Source: Euglena gracilis (Eukaryota > Euglenida > Euglenophyceae > Euglenales). From it: a stretch of 64,000 nt of DNA. The position numbers and the translations under genes were made by a program. Below are positions 45,100 to 58,944 of this stretch, piece by piece (the stretch's first letter is position 1; every line of letters starts with the position of its first letter). The notes beneath the pieces were generated by a model. The model was not told the origin of the DNA. It searched no databases and saw nothing but the letters and a program-made list of their open reading frames with translations. Where the stretch lies: positions 78,254,073-78,318,072 of the forward strand of contig CP154954.1 of the NCBI GenBank assembly GCA_039621445.1, in the 5' to 3' direction.

Positions 45100-46735
45100 T
45101 TGGGTTGTGCAAATCCTTGTGGCCCCTTCGTGGAAATGGGCGGTGCGTTGTTTTTTTTTGGCTGGGTTGGGTGGCCAAAGAATTCTAAAATTTTCAAAAT
45201 TGGGCATTTTCGGCAGGTTTGGGGGTGAAAAAATTTCCGGCACTTTGCGCCAGTCACTTGGAAAAAACTGACACCGGCCAGCCCTCTGCTAGCAGACCCC
45301 CAACAATGGAAACATTACCACTGCCAACACAATGCATTCCTGAGCTGAAATTGAAGATGTGGGGCAGAGGTGGCTCTCCCCTGTCAGGCTGTCAGGGGGC
45401 CTGGGCTGCCCCACCTCATTCCCCGGTCGCAATGGAACCCAAGAATAAGGCTGGCAAATTTTAAGCAAATCCTGGCCCGGAATCCTCCTGCAGATCGCCC
45501 GAGCATATGGCGGGGAGACTGAGCCAAATGTTTGGGGACAGAGGACAGGCCCGGGAGGGCGGTTTGCTTCGTCTGACCCACCAGTTGGGCAGGCGAGAAC
45601 AGCAGCTCAATGGCTCACAACAAAACCTGGCGTACCGACCACCTCCCGCCACCCGATTGTGGAAGGGGCTTACTTTCCACATTCAAAAATAAAAATCAGC
45701 CAGGCATTTGTTAAAACCTATTTTCTGGGCCCCACGCCTGTCTTGAATTTCTGCCGATGTAAACGGAATTCATGCTGAATTTGTTTACATCAGTCGATTT
45801 CCATTCAGGCGCCTGTTTGATCAGTCGATTTCCATTCAGGCGCCCGTTTATGTCAATCTATTTCCATTCCATTGAAATCTGCTGCTGGTCAGATTGGGAA
45901 TTTTTGGTGAAATTTTGGACATTTTTGATTACCACTTTTTCTCGACATTTTTGGTCCTATGGGGTTCTGGAAGCCTCTTGGACCAGACAAGGGCTAAATT
46001 TTGCGGTCAGATGATTGCAACTGGCTGAACTTGGGATGTCCCGTTTCATTTTCTGGAAGTTCAGAATAAGCATTCTGTACAATTTGGTCAGATACAGTTG
46101 TCATCGCTGGTCGATAACAAACTTTCGATTGAGGGGTGATGTGGTAACTGATCAACCTATTTTCTGAGCCCGACGCACAACATTCAGGCACATCGTTGAA
46201 AGGAAGCAGAGCACCCATCAAGCGGTCCGCGGAAATTCTCTGAGGGTACAACATTGCCCAGCATTGGGAAAAATTGTGTCACTATGAAGCGTGGCTGTCT
46301 GGCGCTTTGCCAGAAGACCTCGGGTCGGAAGACATACTATAGCTGGGGGTGGGAGGGCACCTTCACTTTTCAAGAAGCCAGCAACAACTTCTGCAATGAT
46401 TGGAAATCACCCTTCCAAATCAAAAAACAAAGAAAAACCTCACTCCCACATTGGGGCAGGGACACCGGCTCCTTCAGTCGTTTGGTTTATGATTAAACAA
46501 CCAACAAAACTGTGACAGCAGCGTACGACAAGGACAGAGCAATATGGCATGCGCGTTAGATTTCACGTGATTGTGTGCGCACTGGAGTGTGAAGGTTATA
46601 AGGATTCGCAGATGCGACGTTGGTTCCAAGACCGAGAAGCATGCACTGAATGATATGCACTCAGACTGATTTTTTGTCTGCCTTTTTGTCTGCCTTTGTT
46701 GGTAAAATGAAATTTGTTGTGACTGGAAAAAAACC
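45100..46735. other. Noncoding stretch with repeat fragments
   Basis: 45180-45265 matches 55085-55165 (GGGCATTTTxGGCAGGTTTGG, GGCACTTTGCGCC, CACTxGGAAAAAA). 45780-45860 holds two copies of CAGTCGATTTCCATTCAGG + CGCC. Around 46440-46640 weak tyrosine-recombinase-like words occur (see rejected). No gene. Confidence 0.4.
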
Positions 46736-46737
46736 AT

Positions 46738-46773
46738 GCACGTGTGTGTGTGTCTGTGTGTGTGTGTGCGCGC

Positions 46774-46807
<34 letters not shown>

Positions 46808-46808
46808 T

Positions 46809-46841
<33 letters not shown>

Positions 46842-46950
46842 TTGTGCGTGCATACATGCGTGTGTGTGTGTGTGTGTGTGAGTGCGCGCGCGCGCGTGCA
46901 TATGCTTGTGTGTGTGTGTGTGCATGTGTGTGTATGTGTGCGCGCACACT
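46738..46950. repeat. TG/CG microsatellite
   Basis: About 210 bp of (TG)n with CG interruptions, not embedded in the 13-kb-type dispersed repeat. Confidence 0.95.
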
Positions 46951-46999
46951 TAAACACCACTCACCAGCACGCAAATAAAGATGCATTGGCAGAACCAGC

Positions 47000-48900
47000 C
47001 CAACGCATTACACAAAAACATCTTTTGAAGAGGGAAGGAACACATCATGGAGGTTGCAAATCATTGGGTCGGGGCACAGAAGGTGAGCCCCCCCTTGGTG
47101 CTGGGCATTTATGGTTTGGCCCGACAAAGTGAGCCCCATCGAGTCGCTTTCGGGGCTCCTTCAGAACAGTGCCGCAAAAAAAAACCACTTTGATGAAACA
47201 GGCTGTGGGGATGCTGATTACAGATCGCCAGCGATGGAAAAGGAAATGAGCAATGAACTGGATGCCGAGGGAGCAAAACCATTTCCGACTCTGCAGCATT
47301 GGAATACGGGGGGGGGGGTCCCATCCCAACACCCACCACAGCATCACACAAAGAGAATTACTCCGGCACTGAAGGAAAACTTGGACCTGGAAATTGGCGC
47401 CCTAGAAAGAGAGAAGAAATACGGAATGGTGAAATGCAGCGTGTACAAAGATGATAGGGTACAAAACTGATGGGAAACCAACTTTTCCCACATTCTTTTT
47501 CTCATCATTTTTCCCCTGACTGTTTCTGTGACCTGTTTGGGGTGCAGTGTAATGCTCAACAAAAGGGGTCAGGGGGGTGAAATTTGGATTTGAGAGAGTG
47601 CGAAAAAAATTTTCTGCTCCTTCGGCGGCAAAAAATTTCCCCAGACCCAAATACTCAATTAAGGGGGGTCAAATAGGGGGGGGGGGGCATTATCAAAAAT
47701 CCAAAATTTGGCAATTTATCATGAATTAATTAGGCCGTGGGAAGTTTCGGAAAAAGATTGCATTAGTGGCGATGTTAATCCCACCCCTAATCAGGAATGA
47801 GCCACCTCATTCAATCAAAAATGAATGGGAATTCTTTTTGAAAAAGGATGCAACCACCATGAGCTTAAGAGAGCAATTGTTGACAGTGGAATCCAAACCA
47901 TGTGAATTGAAAGAGAATTTTGAACTCTGCCTCCACTGGGGGCTCGGCCGCCTGAAGTCCAATCTCACGCACAAAAAAATGGGGTATGAAATATGGTTAA
48001 TTTTGGGTCCTTTTTGGATGAAAAATAACAAAAAAGGCACCCAAGGCCATTTTGACCATATTTTTTGAAATTTTGAATTTGCCTGTATTGCTGAAATGCT
48101 TCCCCGAAAGTGGGAACCAGCAATTTCTGTGAAAAATCCGACCCCATACAGTCCGGACAAAGATGACGGGAAACAAAAATGACGGGAAAAATGATGGGAA
48201 ATTTTCGGTTTTGGAAAATTTAATGATGGGAAGCAATTTTTCCTTGCGTGGGACTGTGGTGGCTCCCATCACCCACCAGGATGGGGGGGGGGGGGTTGAT
48301 GCCACCCACCCATGCAGTTTCGGGGATTCCTGAACAGCGAACATGCTGATTCTGGAAATATTGAATCTCTTGAATGAAAATTTAGTCTCAGGTAAATCTG
48401 GTCCAGCATGCAGAATTTTTTAAGTCGAAATCATTTCCCAGCAGAAATTGGGGGAAACCCTGAAAAACCCAGACCAAATTCTGTCAAAATTTGTAAAATG
48501 GCCAAGGATGGCCAGAACTCATTTCACCTTCCATCTCAGGTTCGTGCAAAAAAAAATGCGGAAAAGGAAAAATTGCAGAAAAATTGCAGAAATTGCGGAA
48601 AAATTTTTGAAAATCGCGGAAACTGCAGAAAATTGCGGAAATTGCAGAAAAATTGTGCATATCAATTCCCCCGCACAAAAAAACCACAAATTTTTCCAAA
48701 ATCACAAAAACGCAAAAAAAAGTGTTGTGTTTTCCCTCCTGGTTATTGTGCTGAGCCGTTGTGTTGTGGCGTTGTGTGAAATAAAACTGCAGCAACAAGC
48801 ATGCTGTCCTGTGTACATGCACCCATATGTGTGACATTTGCGCTAACATGTGTGAAATAGGCGGGTGAATGTTGTCAGGTAGTGCACAGCCTCAGACGGT
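47000..48900. other. Downstream of L2HGDH, no gene recognised
   Basis: 47100-47470 has a plausible but unrecognised open frame (plus). 48230-48300 has a G run. 48500-48680 is an AAATTGCAGAAATTGCGG simple repeat, an inverted relative of 23820-23960. Confidence 0.4.
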
Positions 48901-48933
48901 GGGCGCAAAGCAACCTTGGACACCGTCCTGGCC

Positions 48934-49089
48934 TCATGCCTTGGGGATCACGACCCCCGGGGCCGGGTTGGGCTTCCACCCAAATGCCGTCTCCGCCCGG
49001 CTCACCACCTCCTCAGCAATGGCCATGCTGGCAGTGCAGGCAGGGGACGGCGCGTTGCGGACGTGGAGCGACCCCACGCACCACCCGGG
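48934..49089 (-). CDS. L2HGDH: L2HGDH terminal exon H with stop codon
   Basis: 156 bp including TGA at 48936-48934, after the acceptor CAAGTGCAG. It encodes SLHVRNAPSPACTASMAIAE, the highly conserved HVxNAPSPAATxSLAIxE motif that closes the FAD site, followed by a non-conserved tail ending in VVIPKA. I see no AATAAA on the minus strand within the next 150 bases. Confidence 0.9.
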   Translation of the reverse strand, partial: PGWCVGSLHVRNAPSPACTASMAIAEEVVSRAETAFGWKPNPAPGVVIPKA

Positions 49090-52000
49090 CTGCACTTGGC
49101 CCGGGGGGGGGGGCAACATGGGCCTTCAAAAAATGCAAAACACAAAGAAAACCAATTTTGCCGAAGCCGAAAAAAAGCAAAAAAGAAAACGCAAATGCGC
49201 ACCGAACGCAAGCCAAAATCGAAACCGCAAAAAAATACGCATTTGTGTTTTCCCCCCTGCCCCAGGAGGAGGGTACCTTGGACTGCTTGGGCAGGCAAGC
49301 ACCAACCCCCCGGGCTGGGGGGGGGTCGGTGCCTGCCTGGTCGTGGGCCAAAACGTGCCCAGGCTTTCTAGGTTTTCTGGGCTTCCGGCGCCGGAAGTGC
49401 CTTGGCCACTTTGGCCATGTGCCCCCAGGGGGGGTCGGATCTGGGGGTGCCTTGGAGTGCCTGCCCAGGCACCCCCCCCCCCCCCGGGTGAGGTCGGCAG
49501 AAATATTCAAGCTGGCCCCAACGTGCATGTCTGGCAGAGCTCATGGTGGGGAAAAGGGTGCAGCCATGGGGGGGGGGGGGTCGCATATCTGGGGTGAGGC
49601 GCGGAGGCACTGACTCAGTCGAGGTGGCCAATTTGGGCAATTTTGGGCAATTTTCGCCCACGTTAGTCACACTCAGGAGCCTCCACCGCCAGCAGTGACA
49701 GCAATGACAGCAGTGACCATCATGCATTGTCCAATTTGGGGTCAAACACCTCCTATTCCAGTGTGGACCACTTCACCCTCTGCCTGTGGTGTGCTTGGAT
49801 TGGCAAAAACGGGAAAAATTACAAACAGAAAAATTTGGCTCTCACGCAAATGGCCGAGAAAGGCAGTGACAGAGCTGGCTGAATGGTGTGGGGGGAAATT
49901 CAAAACTTGTAACATTCTCTGTCCCCCACCACTTTGCGTTCCGCGGCACTGCAGCTAGCACCCTTTTCCACTGCCGGCCTGACCAGGAGAGGTCTTTGTG
50001 GATCTTTGGTTTTGAGGACACACATTAACTTCAAAGGTGCACAGTTGTCCCAAGTGATCTGAATGGAAGCATTGCAACTTTTGCATGATTTGACAATATC
50101 CCTCTACGTGACACAGAACACAGATCAATGCACAAAATTTGGGCTTCAGAGCGACATTCTCCTCCCAAGGAACAATGCTGGCAGTTGAATTGCAAAAACA
50201 GACATTTGATCATGCGGGGGGAAAGTCAGGAAATGGGCGGCGGGTGTCTTTTTTCCTTTTGTGGAAGAAACACTTTTGGGAATTGGCATCAACTGTGTGA
50301 AATGGAGGGAAATGCAGCAAACAGCACCCCTGCAAGTGGCCACCTGTGTTTTGGGGGTGGTGCACTGCCAAAAAAGTCTCAAAATGGGGTCAAACAAAAA
50401 AATTGACAGCTCATGATGCTCAGAAAAAAAAATAGAGTGAGTCTTCTGACTCAAAACAAGCCTGTATTACCTCCTCCATTCTTTTTGGCAAATTGGTGAA
50501 TTTGGGTTAATCTTTTGGGTAATTCATCTTCATCTTCAAAACAAACAAAGGTTTGGAAAAGCAGGCGGGAATCTGCCCGAAAATCACTGCGGGGACTCAC
50601 ACTTTGGGGTGACCACGACGAAGAACGCTCAAACCACAGCCTGGAGGCCACGACCCCCCCTCCCTCACCCCCTCCCTCGCGGTGGGGCGTGGCCACCTTG
50701 CCGTTCAGGGCCCCGGTCTCGAAGATGAAATCACTGGCGGGGTTGCCGGAGTTGTCCAGCACCTGTGTGGTGTGCAGCGGGGTGGGGGGCGCAAGAAGGA
50801 GCCTCAAAAAATGTGACACAAAAAAATGCAAAAAAAGGAAACGCAAATAAAGACGCAAATAAACACTAAAAAACGTTGTTGCATGTAAAATACTGTAGGA
50901 GATTCTCCGGGATGCACACTTTCTGCTGGAGAGGACTTTTCGGCTCCGCCAGGAAAAAATTTTCTTTTTGCAAAAAAAATGACAAAAAAATGACAAATTT
51001 TTTGGTCTCGGGAGAAAATCAGGGTAAAAAAAGGAATTCTTCATTGTCAATTTTTTCCATAAAAATCCAAAAAGATCAAGGGAAAAAACACAAAAACAAC
51101 ACAAAAAAAGGAAAAAAACAGATTTGGTCAAAATAAAAAAAACCTGCAAAAAAAATCCGCAGAAAAAAATGCATTTGCATTCCCCCTCCCCCTGTGTGGT
51201 GGTGGGCAAAGATCCACGACGCACCGTGCACCAATGTTGTGCCTTTGTCTCTGTTCTCCCTTTCAGGGTGAATTTGACCAGCCTTGTGGCGTCTGTGCCA
51301 TGGGTGCCGTCCCAGGCAGAAATTCGCCCCCAAAATGGCTTGGCTAAATATCATTGGTGCTTCCAAACCAACGTGGACACAATTGGGTGTATGGATGCAA
51401 CACCAACATTGGGAAGTCAAAAACACAACCCGACATCAAAACACTCCAATTGCAACTTGAAAGAGAAGATCTCCAAAGAGCAATGGCTTGGCAGGGCCAC
51501 AGGGATAATCCCCAAAAATGCGGCAAATAACTCCTCTGACTCTGTCCACAATTTGTTGTCCTTTCGTTTAGAGCCATACACACAAACCCCCCGAAAAAAA
51601 ATCAAATCAATGGCAGACATACATGCACATTCAAAACACACACACACAAACTCACACAATGCAATAGCACACATGCTACGCCATACCTGGGCCATGACCC
51701 CAGAGAAGCTGGGCTCTGTCTGCTCCAGCTTCAAGCTGGGGATCATGCGCTGCGCCTGGGCCAGGAACGCCTGCGGATCGAAAAGCAAACGAAAGCAAAC
51801 AAAACGGACCACTCGGTGACACATGAGCAACAGTCCGAAAAGCAATGCCACTGGCAGCAAAATGCACCATGCTACTATCCAAAAAAAAAAGACCCCCGCT
51901 GATGGCGCAAAGCGCCGGGGACAGTAAAAATTTTCCCGGAACAAAAATCACCAAAAACTCCTAGATTTTCGGATGCTGAAATGCAAAGGGCTTTGATTTG

Positions 52001-55000
52001 ACAATTAAACGTGATAACAACCAAATAACAACTCTCCTGCAGACTGTGCCAAAAAAAACAACAAATCTGGGCAAAAAAATGTCTTTGCTGACCAGATACC
52101 CCTCAACATCTCCCCATCAGCCAAGCCAATTTTTTTGGAGAGTATGCAGGGAGAGCAGTGGTTTCTTAAAGAACCCACCTTTGGGTGGTTCAACAGCACA
52201 GACATTTGAAAACAAGAGTCACATTTTTCGGATCCAAAAGGAGGGGGCAGATATGCCAGTTGAACAATCTGCATTCTGAAAATTTTAGAAAAATTTTAAA
52301 ATTTTAGAAATATTCAGAAAATTTGCATATTGCGTATTTTTTCCCAGGGGCATTTCCTTTCTTCCAGAATCACCAGTTTCATGCCGTTTTGGACCAAAAC
52401 ACTCTTTTGCTTTGGGTGGAAAAAAATAAAAAAAAGGTTGAATGAAAAATTATCCTGCGTCCTCTCCAGGGATTGTAATAAGGCAAATTTTATTTTTTTT
52501 GAGGGCTTTGAAAATGACTATTCAGGACCTTTTGTTTGATTATTTAGTTTGATGCAATGATCGCCTTTGGACCGCCCTTGCAAAATAGAATTTGAAACCC
52601 CTGAAAAAAAGCGTACTTGTCCATTCAAAAAACCCATTTTTCCGAATAGACCAAGAGGATACAAGAAATTAGGTCAGAGAAAAAACTCTGCCAAATGAAT
52701 TTTTTAAAGGTTTTTAAAAGCATTCTCAGGTGTCTTCAGGTCAGGGTTCAATATAAGCAGTGTGTGCGGAATGATGGGGTGTCCCTTCCCTCCAGACCGA
52801 TGCTGGTGGGGGGGGGGGGGAGAGCACCAATGGACCCCCATCTGCCCTTATATTGAAAGCTGATTCAGGCATTTTGGCCAAAGTTTTTGATAAAAATAAT
52901 TACCCCCTCCCCTGAAAGGAATTTGGAATGAATGGATGCACCATCAATTCCTCATTGGGGTCCCCCCCCCGGTGCACGCCAATTGCGTCCATCCGATAAC
53001 CTTGACTCCCACCCTGAAAGTTTATCTCCAAGGCCATATTTGCCAACCGCAAGCTCATATGGAGTTGACTCCCCCAGAGGGGATATGGCTCGAGGGGGGG
53101 TGCAGCCTATCCTCCAGGCAGCCTATCCCTCCCCCCCCCCCCGGGGGGGTCCGATGAAATAAAGTTCAGGCACAATCGGGCCGACTTGAAAAATATTGGG
53201 GCAAATCGCTGACAATTTTTTTTGAAAAAAGTCAGCGCTGATTTCTTTTGAAAAAAAAAGACTCAAAAAAGGTGGATCCCCATCAGCCCCCCCCCTACCC
53301 CCCCACCATTGCACACACCAGGAACGGCGGCCGACTGATGTGCAACAAAATCCACTACATGGTGATAACAAAATCAGAATATCAGAATGATATGTTTTTA
53401 TTTGTACCATATTGATAGACTGTTCAGCTGACAGTTGCCCAAAAACCTTGAACACTGGAATACGCGCAATACCACACAGCGCATGACTTCCCTCCGAGAA
53501 AGCGGCAATCTGCAGACCCAAACACAGCACACCTTCTGGTTCAAATCCCGGTACAATTCCCGCACAGACATATCAAAGTTCTTGAGGGCGAAAGAGTACA
53601 AGCCAAGGTGGGTGAGCGTCCTGCAAGGAGGAAATGCTTGGTCAGGGGCAGGCTGAATTTCGACCAACCCTGGGGGGAGGGCGGTCTCGGGGTGCTCTGG
53701 AGTGCCTCAGGCGGGTACTGCCCCCCCCCCCCAGGGATGAATGGGAACCCTTGAGGGGCGGGGGGTCCGAACCTCCCCTTCCAACCTCGAAACTGAAAAG
53801 GGCCGGGAAAATTTTCGGTTTTGTGGACAGAGAAAATGCCAGTGCCAAATTTGCTAAATTTGGTGAATAATACCTGATTTTCCGTTGAAAAAAAAAATCC
53901 AAAAAAGCTCATTTTTTGAAAATTTTGAACACTTTTCAACGAGAAGTAACAAAAAATCAAAAAAAAATGCAATATGCTCAAAAGTGAGGTAAAAGGGCAT
54001 TGTTTTGTTATTTTTCTGGCATGCAGCACCGGAAGGAAAATGTTTGCTGTTTTTGGAACCTGTCAAGGAGGAGGTGTAGGGTCTGGACACCGGCTCCCAA
54101 CATCCACGGGGGGGGGGGGGGGGGCGGACCCCCCCCCGGTGGGTGGTTTGGGGGGGGGGGGGGGGGGGAGGAGGTCTGGAACACCCATTGTCAGGCAGCC
54201 AGGAGCACCGTTCCCAACTACGGGAATGCGTCGTCCCATGGTCGGTCGTGCCATCACGGGGTCCCGATACGTTATTGGTCGGACCCCAACCTCAAAACCC
54301 AAAAGCTTCCCATCTGTCCCTGCCCAGCAAGGTTGGTCCCTGGTCGTGGTCCAAAAAAATGCCCCAAAATGCGCTCCAATGGGACTTCAAGCGCCAGATG
54401 TGCAGGCAGAGGCACGTTTGGCCATCTGCCCCCCCCCCCTGGTAAGTTCGGATCAGCCCACTGCTTGAGGTCCCCCCCGGGGGGGGGGGGGTCCACAGGC
54501 AAGCCATTTTGCTAGACACTGGAAAACAGCCACCACGCTGCACCAGCTGGACCCCCAGTCAGGGTTCGATATAAGGACAGGTGGGGGGGGGGGATCCCCC
54601 CCCCCCCCCTCCGGGCCCGGAGGGGGGGGGGTGGGGGGACACCCCCCCACCTACACAGTTGCACGGTCTGGGTGACCGAATTTCGGCCCGGCGCAAAGCG
54701 CCGGGCCAAAAAAATTTTGACCCCCCAAAACGACCAAAAGTGTCATTTGGGCACTTTTTGGGCAAAATGTGCCAAAAATGCAAAAAAATTTTCGGCGCAA
54801 AGCGCCGGAGGAAAAAATTGACCCTTTTGGGGGGGTCCCGGATACCCCCTCAGGGTTGGTCGGACCCCCCTGGCAGGTGGGGGGTGGTCCAGACCCCCAC
54901 TGCGGGCCACGAGGGAGGGGGGACACCCCCCCACCTAAACCATGTACGCCCTCCTTATATCAAACCCTGCCCCCAGTCCGGTATCGGTCAGCCAACTGGA

Positions 55001-58000
55001 AAAAAAATTCCTTGGTGCCAAGCTGGAAATGAGATGCTTAATGTGGTTTTTGGCGGGGTTTGTTTCAAAAAAAATACCAAAAAAAGCCAGAATGGGCATT
55101 TTGGCAGGTTTGGAGGTCCAGAAAAAAATTTGGCACTTTGCGCCGGTCACTGGAAAAAAAATTCCACTAGCTAGCACTACTCCCCCCCCCCCGAGGTCCA
55201 CTGGGATTCCACTATCCAAATTTGGACTACCTGCAATCCAGCCCCCCCCGGGGGGGGGGGTACTGCGAACCTGTAAGCTATGGCCTGGATTCCCGCGGAG
55301 GCTGCTTCCTGGGTGGGTCAACCTCATCTTAAAATTCAAGCCTATTATTTTTAACTCTTCTTTCTTATATCCTAGCTGTTGTCGGCTGGAGGGTACGGCC
55401 GCTCCACATTTTCCCCCGGCGGCCAGCAGCCTGCAGCCCGGCTGCGGAACCCCAGCCCCTGTGAGGAGAGTGTTAAATGAGCGTCAGTTTCAGGGGAAGG
55501 GGAGGGTTTGACACACAGGGTTTCAACCCCCCCAGGGCAGAACGGGAAGGCCTGGTGACGGGGGGGGGGGTGGCTGACCCCCCACCCGCCCGGGAGGTGG
55601 GGGGGTGGGTCAACCCCTCCCCCACCCACCACAGCATTTTTACCAATTCCGGGAAAACGGGGACCTTGGCCGGGGAAAACTTCTAATTTTTTTTGCAAAT
55701 GCACCAAGAATACATGATTTTTTTGATGGAAAACCATATTTCTTCATAAAAAAAAAAACTCAAAAATTTCAGGGTTAAAAATTGGATGTTTTAGGAGGGG
55801 CGTGAAAAACGAGGGTCAATTCCTGAGATTTTTTAGGTTGGAAATTTTTGGGATTTTCAATGGCATTTTTTTTTTGCTTCAAAAGCCTCTCAAAATCAAA
55901 ATTTTGAGAAAATGTTGAAATTTTGGAAAGTGTGAAAAAAATGGGGGTTTGGGGGGTTTTGGGGGGACCTCCTATATGGGTCCCAAAATGGGTCCAAAAA
56001 ACACCCGGTGCCGAAGGCGCCGGGAAAAAATTTTGTGGGTCCAAAAATTGCTGCTCCCGGATATACGGGTGGTGGGGGTGGTGGGGGGGTGGAGCCCCCC
56101 CGCACCACCCCCCTGGCTGCTTGGCCGATTCCCGTTCGGCCCTGCCCCCCCCCAATCAAGGGGAGGGTCCTGGACCCTTCCCCCGGCCAGGGAATCCCTA
56201 AATCGAATCCTTGGCAGAAAACTTAGATTTTTATCATATTTTTTGTCAATTTGTTGAAAAGAAATCACCCGAAAAAAAGGTTTTGGCACTTTTGAAGCAT
56301 TTCAAAAAAAATTCTGGCGTTTCGGCCCAGCTAATGCTTGATTCGAAGGGGGCACAATTCAGTAAGGACGGTAGGAGAGAAAGAACGCACTTCCACAGCT
56401 CCGAGACGTTGAGGTCGAAGAATTTGTAGCCCTCGCGGGCGAAGGCCACGCAGGCCCCGGGCCCGATGATCACTTCATTGCCGCGCTCCAGGTTGCAGGT
56501 GGGCGTGAAGTGCACCCCCACCGGGATGCCTGCGGCGACGTCCGCGGCACACCACCCGCGTGGGTGTGGCAGAGCTGGCATCATTGTTGATTTTTTAAAG
56601 AAACACAAAAAAAGGTTTTTTTTTATTTTTTAAAAAGAACGCAAAAAAAAAGCAACGGTTTGTATTTTTTGTCTCTTTTCCACTGCCGGCTTTGGTTCAC
56701 AGGGTGGAATTTGCGGGCAACACTGTTGTTATCGCCATTCTGGATCCCCCCGGCGGATGGGAAGGATCCAGACTGATATCAAAAGCCCCAGGCGTTTGTT
56801 CCCATCCCCAGACATTGTCTGTGCAAATGCGAGGACATGGTGGCTTTTTCCTGCGGGAAGAAATTTTTCAATGAGTTTCCCCAAAAACACATCACTTTGT
56901 CACCCCCTGTACCTGCAACTCTGGCAAAAAAGGGGCAAATGAAAGGATTTTGACCATTCAAAATTCCCAAACATTTTCTGGCGCTTTGCACTGAAGCCCA
57001 TCCCTCTCGGGGAGTCCCCCAAAGGTGGTCCGGCCCCAGCTCGTATTCCATGTTAAAAAAAAGCTAAAAAAACGGAGACTAGGTTTGCAGGATTCCTGGG
57101 CCACCCTCCACTTAAACAGTGGACTACACAGTGGACTGCAAATTTGCTCGTCGAAGTGGCCGAAAAAATGTGACTGGGGGCACATTTGGGGGTAAAAAAA
57201 AAGGCCAGACATGCTAAAAGCTGGACCTTTGGGGTTCTGGCAAGCCCCCCGGTCCGTTGGGTTCAACCCCCCCCCGTGGTCAACGCAGGTCAGCGACCTC
57301 TGCTCAGTGAGCAGTGGTCCTAAACAAAGCACATTCACTGAAAAATCGGCAGGAAAAATGTACAAAAAAGGCCATGTTTAGGCAAAAATGGGGTCGATTT
57401 CGGGGGAAAAAAGTTATTTCTGACATCTTTCCACCATTGTCAATCCCCCCAAAACGTAAAAAAAAAAAAAACGTTATGTCGTTCCTCATCCTACTCATCA
57501 AGCGACTCTCTCTCTCTCTGTTCGGAGGCCTTCAGAAAAATCACGGGAAAAAATGCAGGAAAATTGCGGAAAATTTTTGGAAACTTGCGGTTTTGGGATT
57601 TGAGACACTGCTGCTGGAGGGGACTGAGGAAAATTTCATAAATCCGTTCATTTTGCAACATAGACGTGAGTTTTGAGCCGTCACTCACATCTTTTACAAA
57701 AAAAATCCAAAAGCATGATATTTGTAATTTTGGGAACATGCTATGCTGATCCTGGAAATATGGAGTTTCTTTGGTAGTCAGGGCAGTGACGAGGAAAGCC
57801 TTGGCAGAAGGGGCACACCACCCCCGCTGGGCACCGGGTAGATGTTGCGCTTGCAGATGTTGCGGAACTCGGGCTTCATCTGGTAGTACGTGCCGCGGAA
57901 CGGCAGCAGCTTCGGGTATCGCTGCCCGCCCCCGGACTGGGCCACCGAGTCGGAGTACAGCCCGCAGCAGGGCATTTTTTAACGACCCTGGGGGGTCCAG

Positions 58001-58852
58001 CTCAGAGGCTGGAAATTTTGGGCTGGCTGGAAAAAGGCTGCTGACTGATCCTCCCCCCCCCCCTAGGGGTCCCCAGACATACCTGCGTAGCCCAGGTTGC
58101 ACCCAGGAGCAACGGACTGCGGCAATCGATGCAAATTTGACATGCGACACGGAAATGCAGCAAAGAACGCGATTGATCGTCGTACGCTCACAAAATGTGA
58201 ACGGCAGGCACATGCCTGCGGTGAGGAGTGCATCAGAAGCGACACAGACACTGCCAGTCGCTTTCATCAGACATCTCCGAGGGACGTTTCTGACGCGGAA
58301 GTCCGACATCGCGCCTTCGTTTTGCGAACTGCAAAAAAAAGCTTGTTTGGCAGTGGCCCGCAGAGGACAGCAGCAGGGTGATTGGATCACCATCCCGCAG
58401 GAACATCCGTAGCGGTTTTGTTGCATGTGACCTGTTAAAAAACACACGCTTCTGTATCCAGCAGCCAGCAGTCCGTTGGCTGTGTCGGCGATCACAACAA
58501 CCAAAATTTGCTCCTGGTCAACCATTTTTGCACAGGCATGCGTGAAAATCCGTCACCGTCCATCTGCCCTTCGAGCGGCTGGAAATAAACAAAACTCGTT
58601 GAGGGGGGGTCCCGGGCTGGAAAAAGGCTGCCGGCTGGCTGGACCCCCCCCCCCCGATTTTAATCTTAGCTATGCCCTGGCCCACAGCACGAGATGACGT
58701 GCTTCGCCTTGACGGACTTGATGGGGCCCTTCTGGCTGGGCTCCTGGGAAGCCAATACGACTTGCAGTGAGGGGAAAGAAAACAAACCACCCACGTTCCC
58801 AAAAACTTGCATCAGCTGAAGCTTGGTGCATTGAATGAATTCATCATCATCA

Positions 58853-58899
<47 letters not shown>

Positions 58900-58906
58900 A
58901 TCACCG

Positions 58907-58944
<38 letters not shown>

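Noticed and set aside
46250-46660. Possible tyrosine-recombinase C-terminal words (EGYKDSQMRRW)
   Set aside because: Short, in changing frames, without the catalytic His/Arg/Tyr pattern; too weak to call an element.
48869-49613. Two 240-residue plus-strand ORFs
   Set aside because: They are antisense to the L2HGDH terminal exon and cross a MITE fragment; the minus-strand exon has clear homology.
53120-53160. AATAAA near 53158 as a poly(A) site
   Set aside because: On the plus strand inside an L2HGDH intron, with no plus-strand gene upstream.
57491-58525. 344-residue minus-strand ORF
   Set aside because: It joins transposon sequence, part of exon C in the wrong frame and intron; the conserved reading is in another frame.
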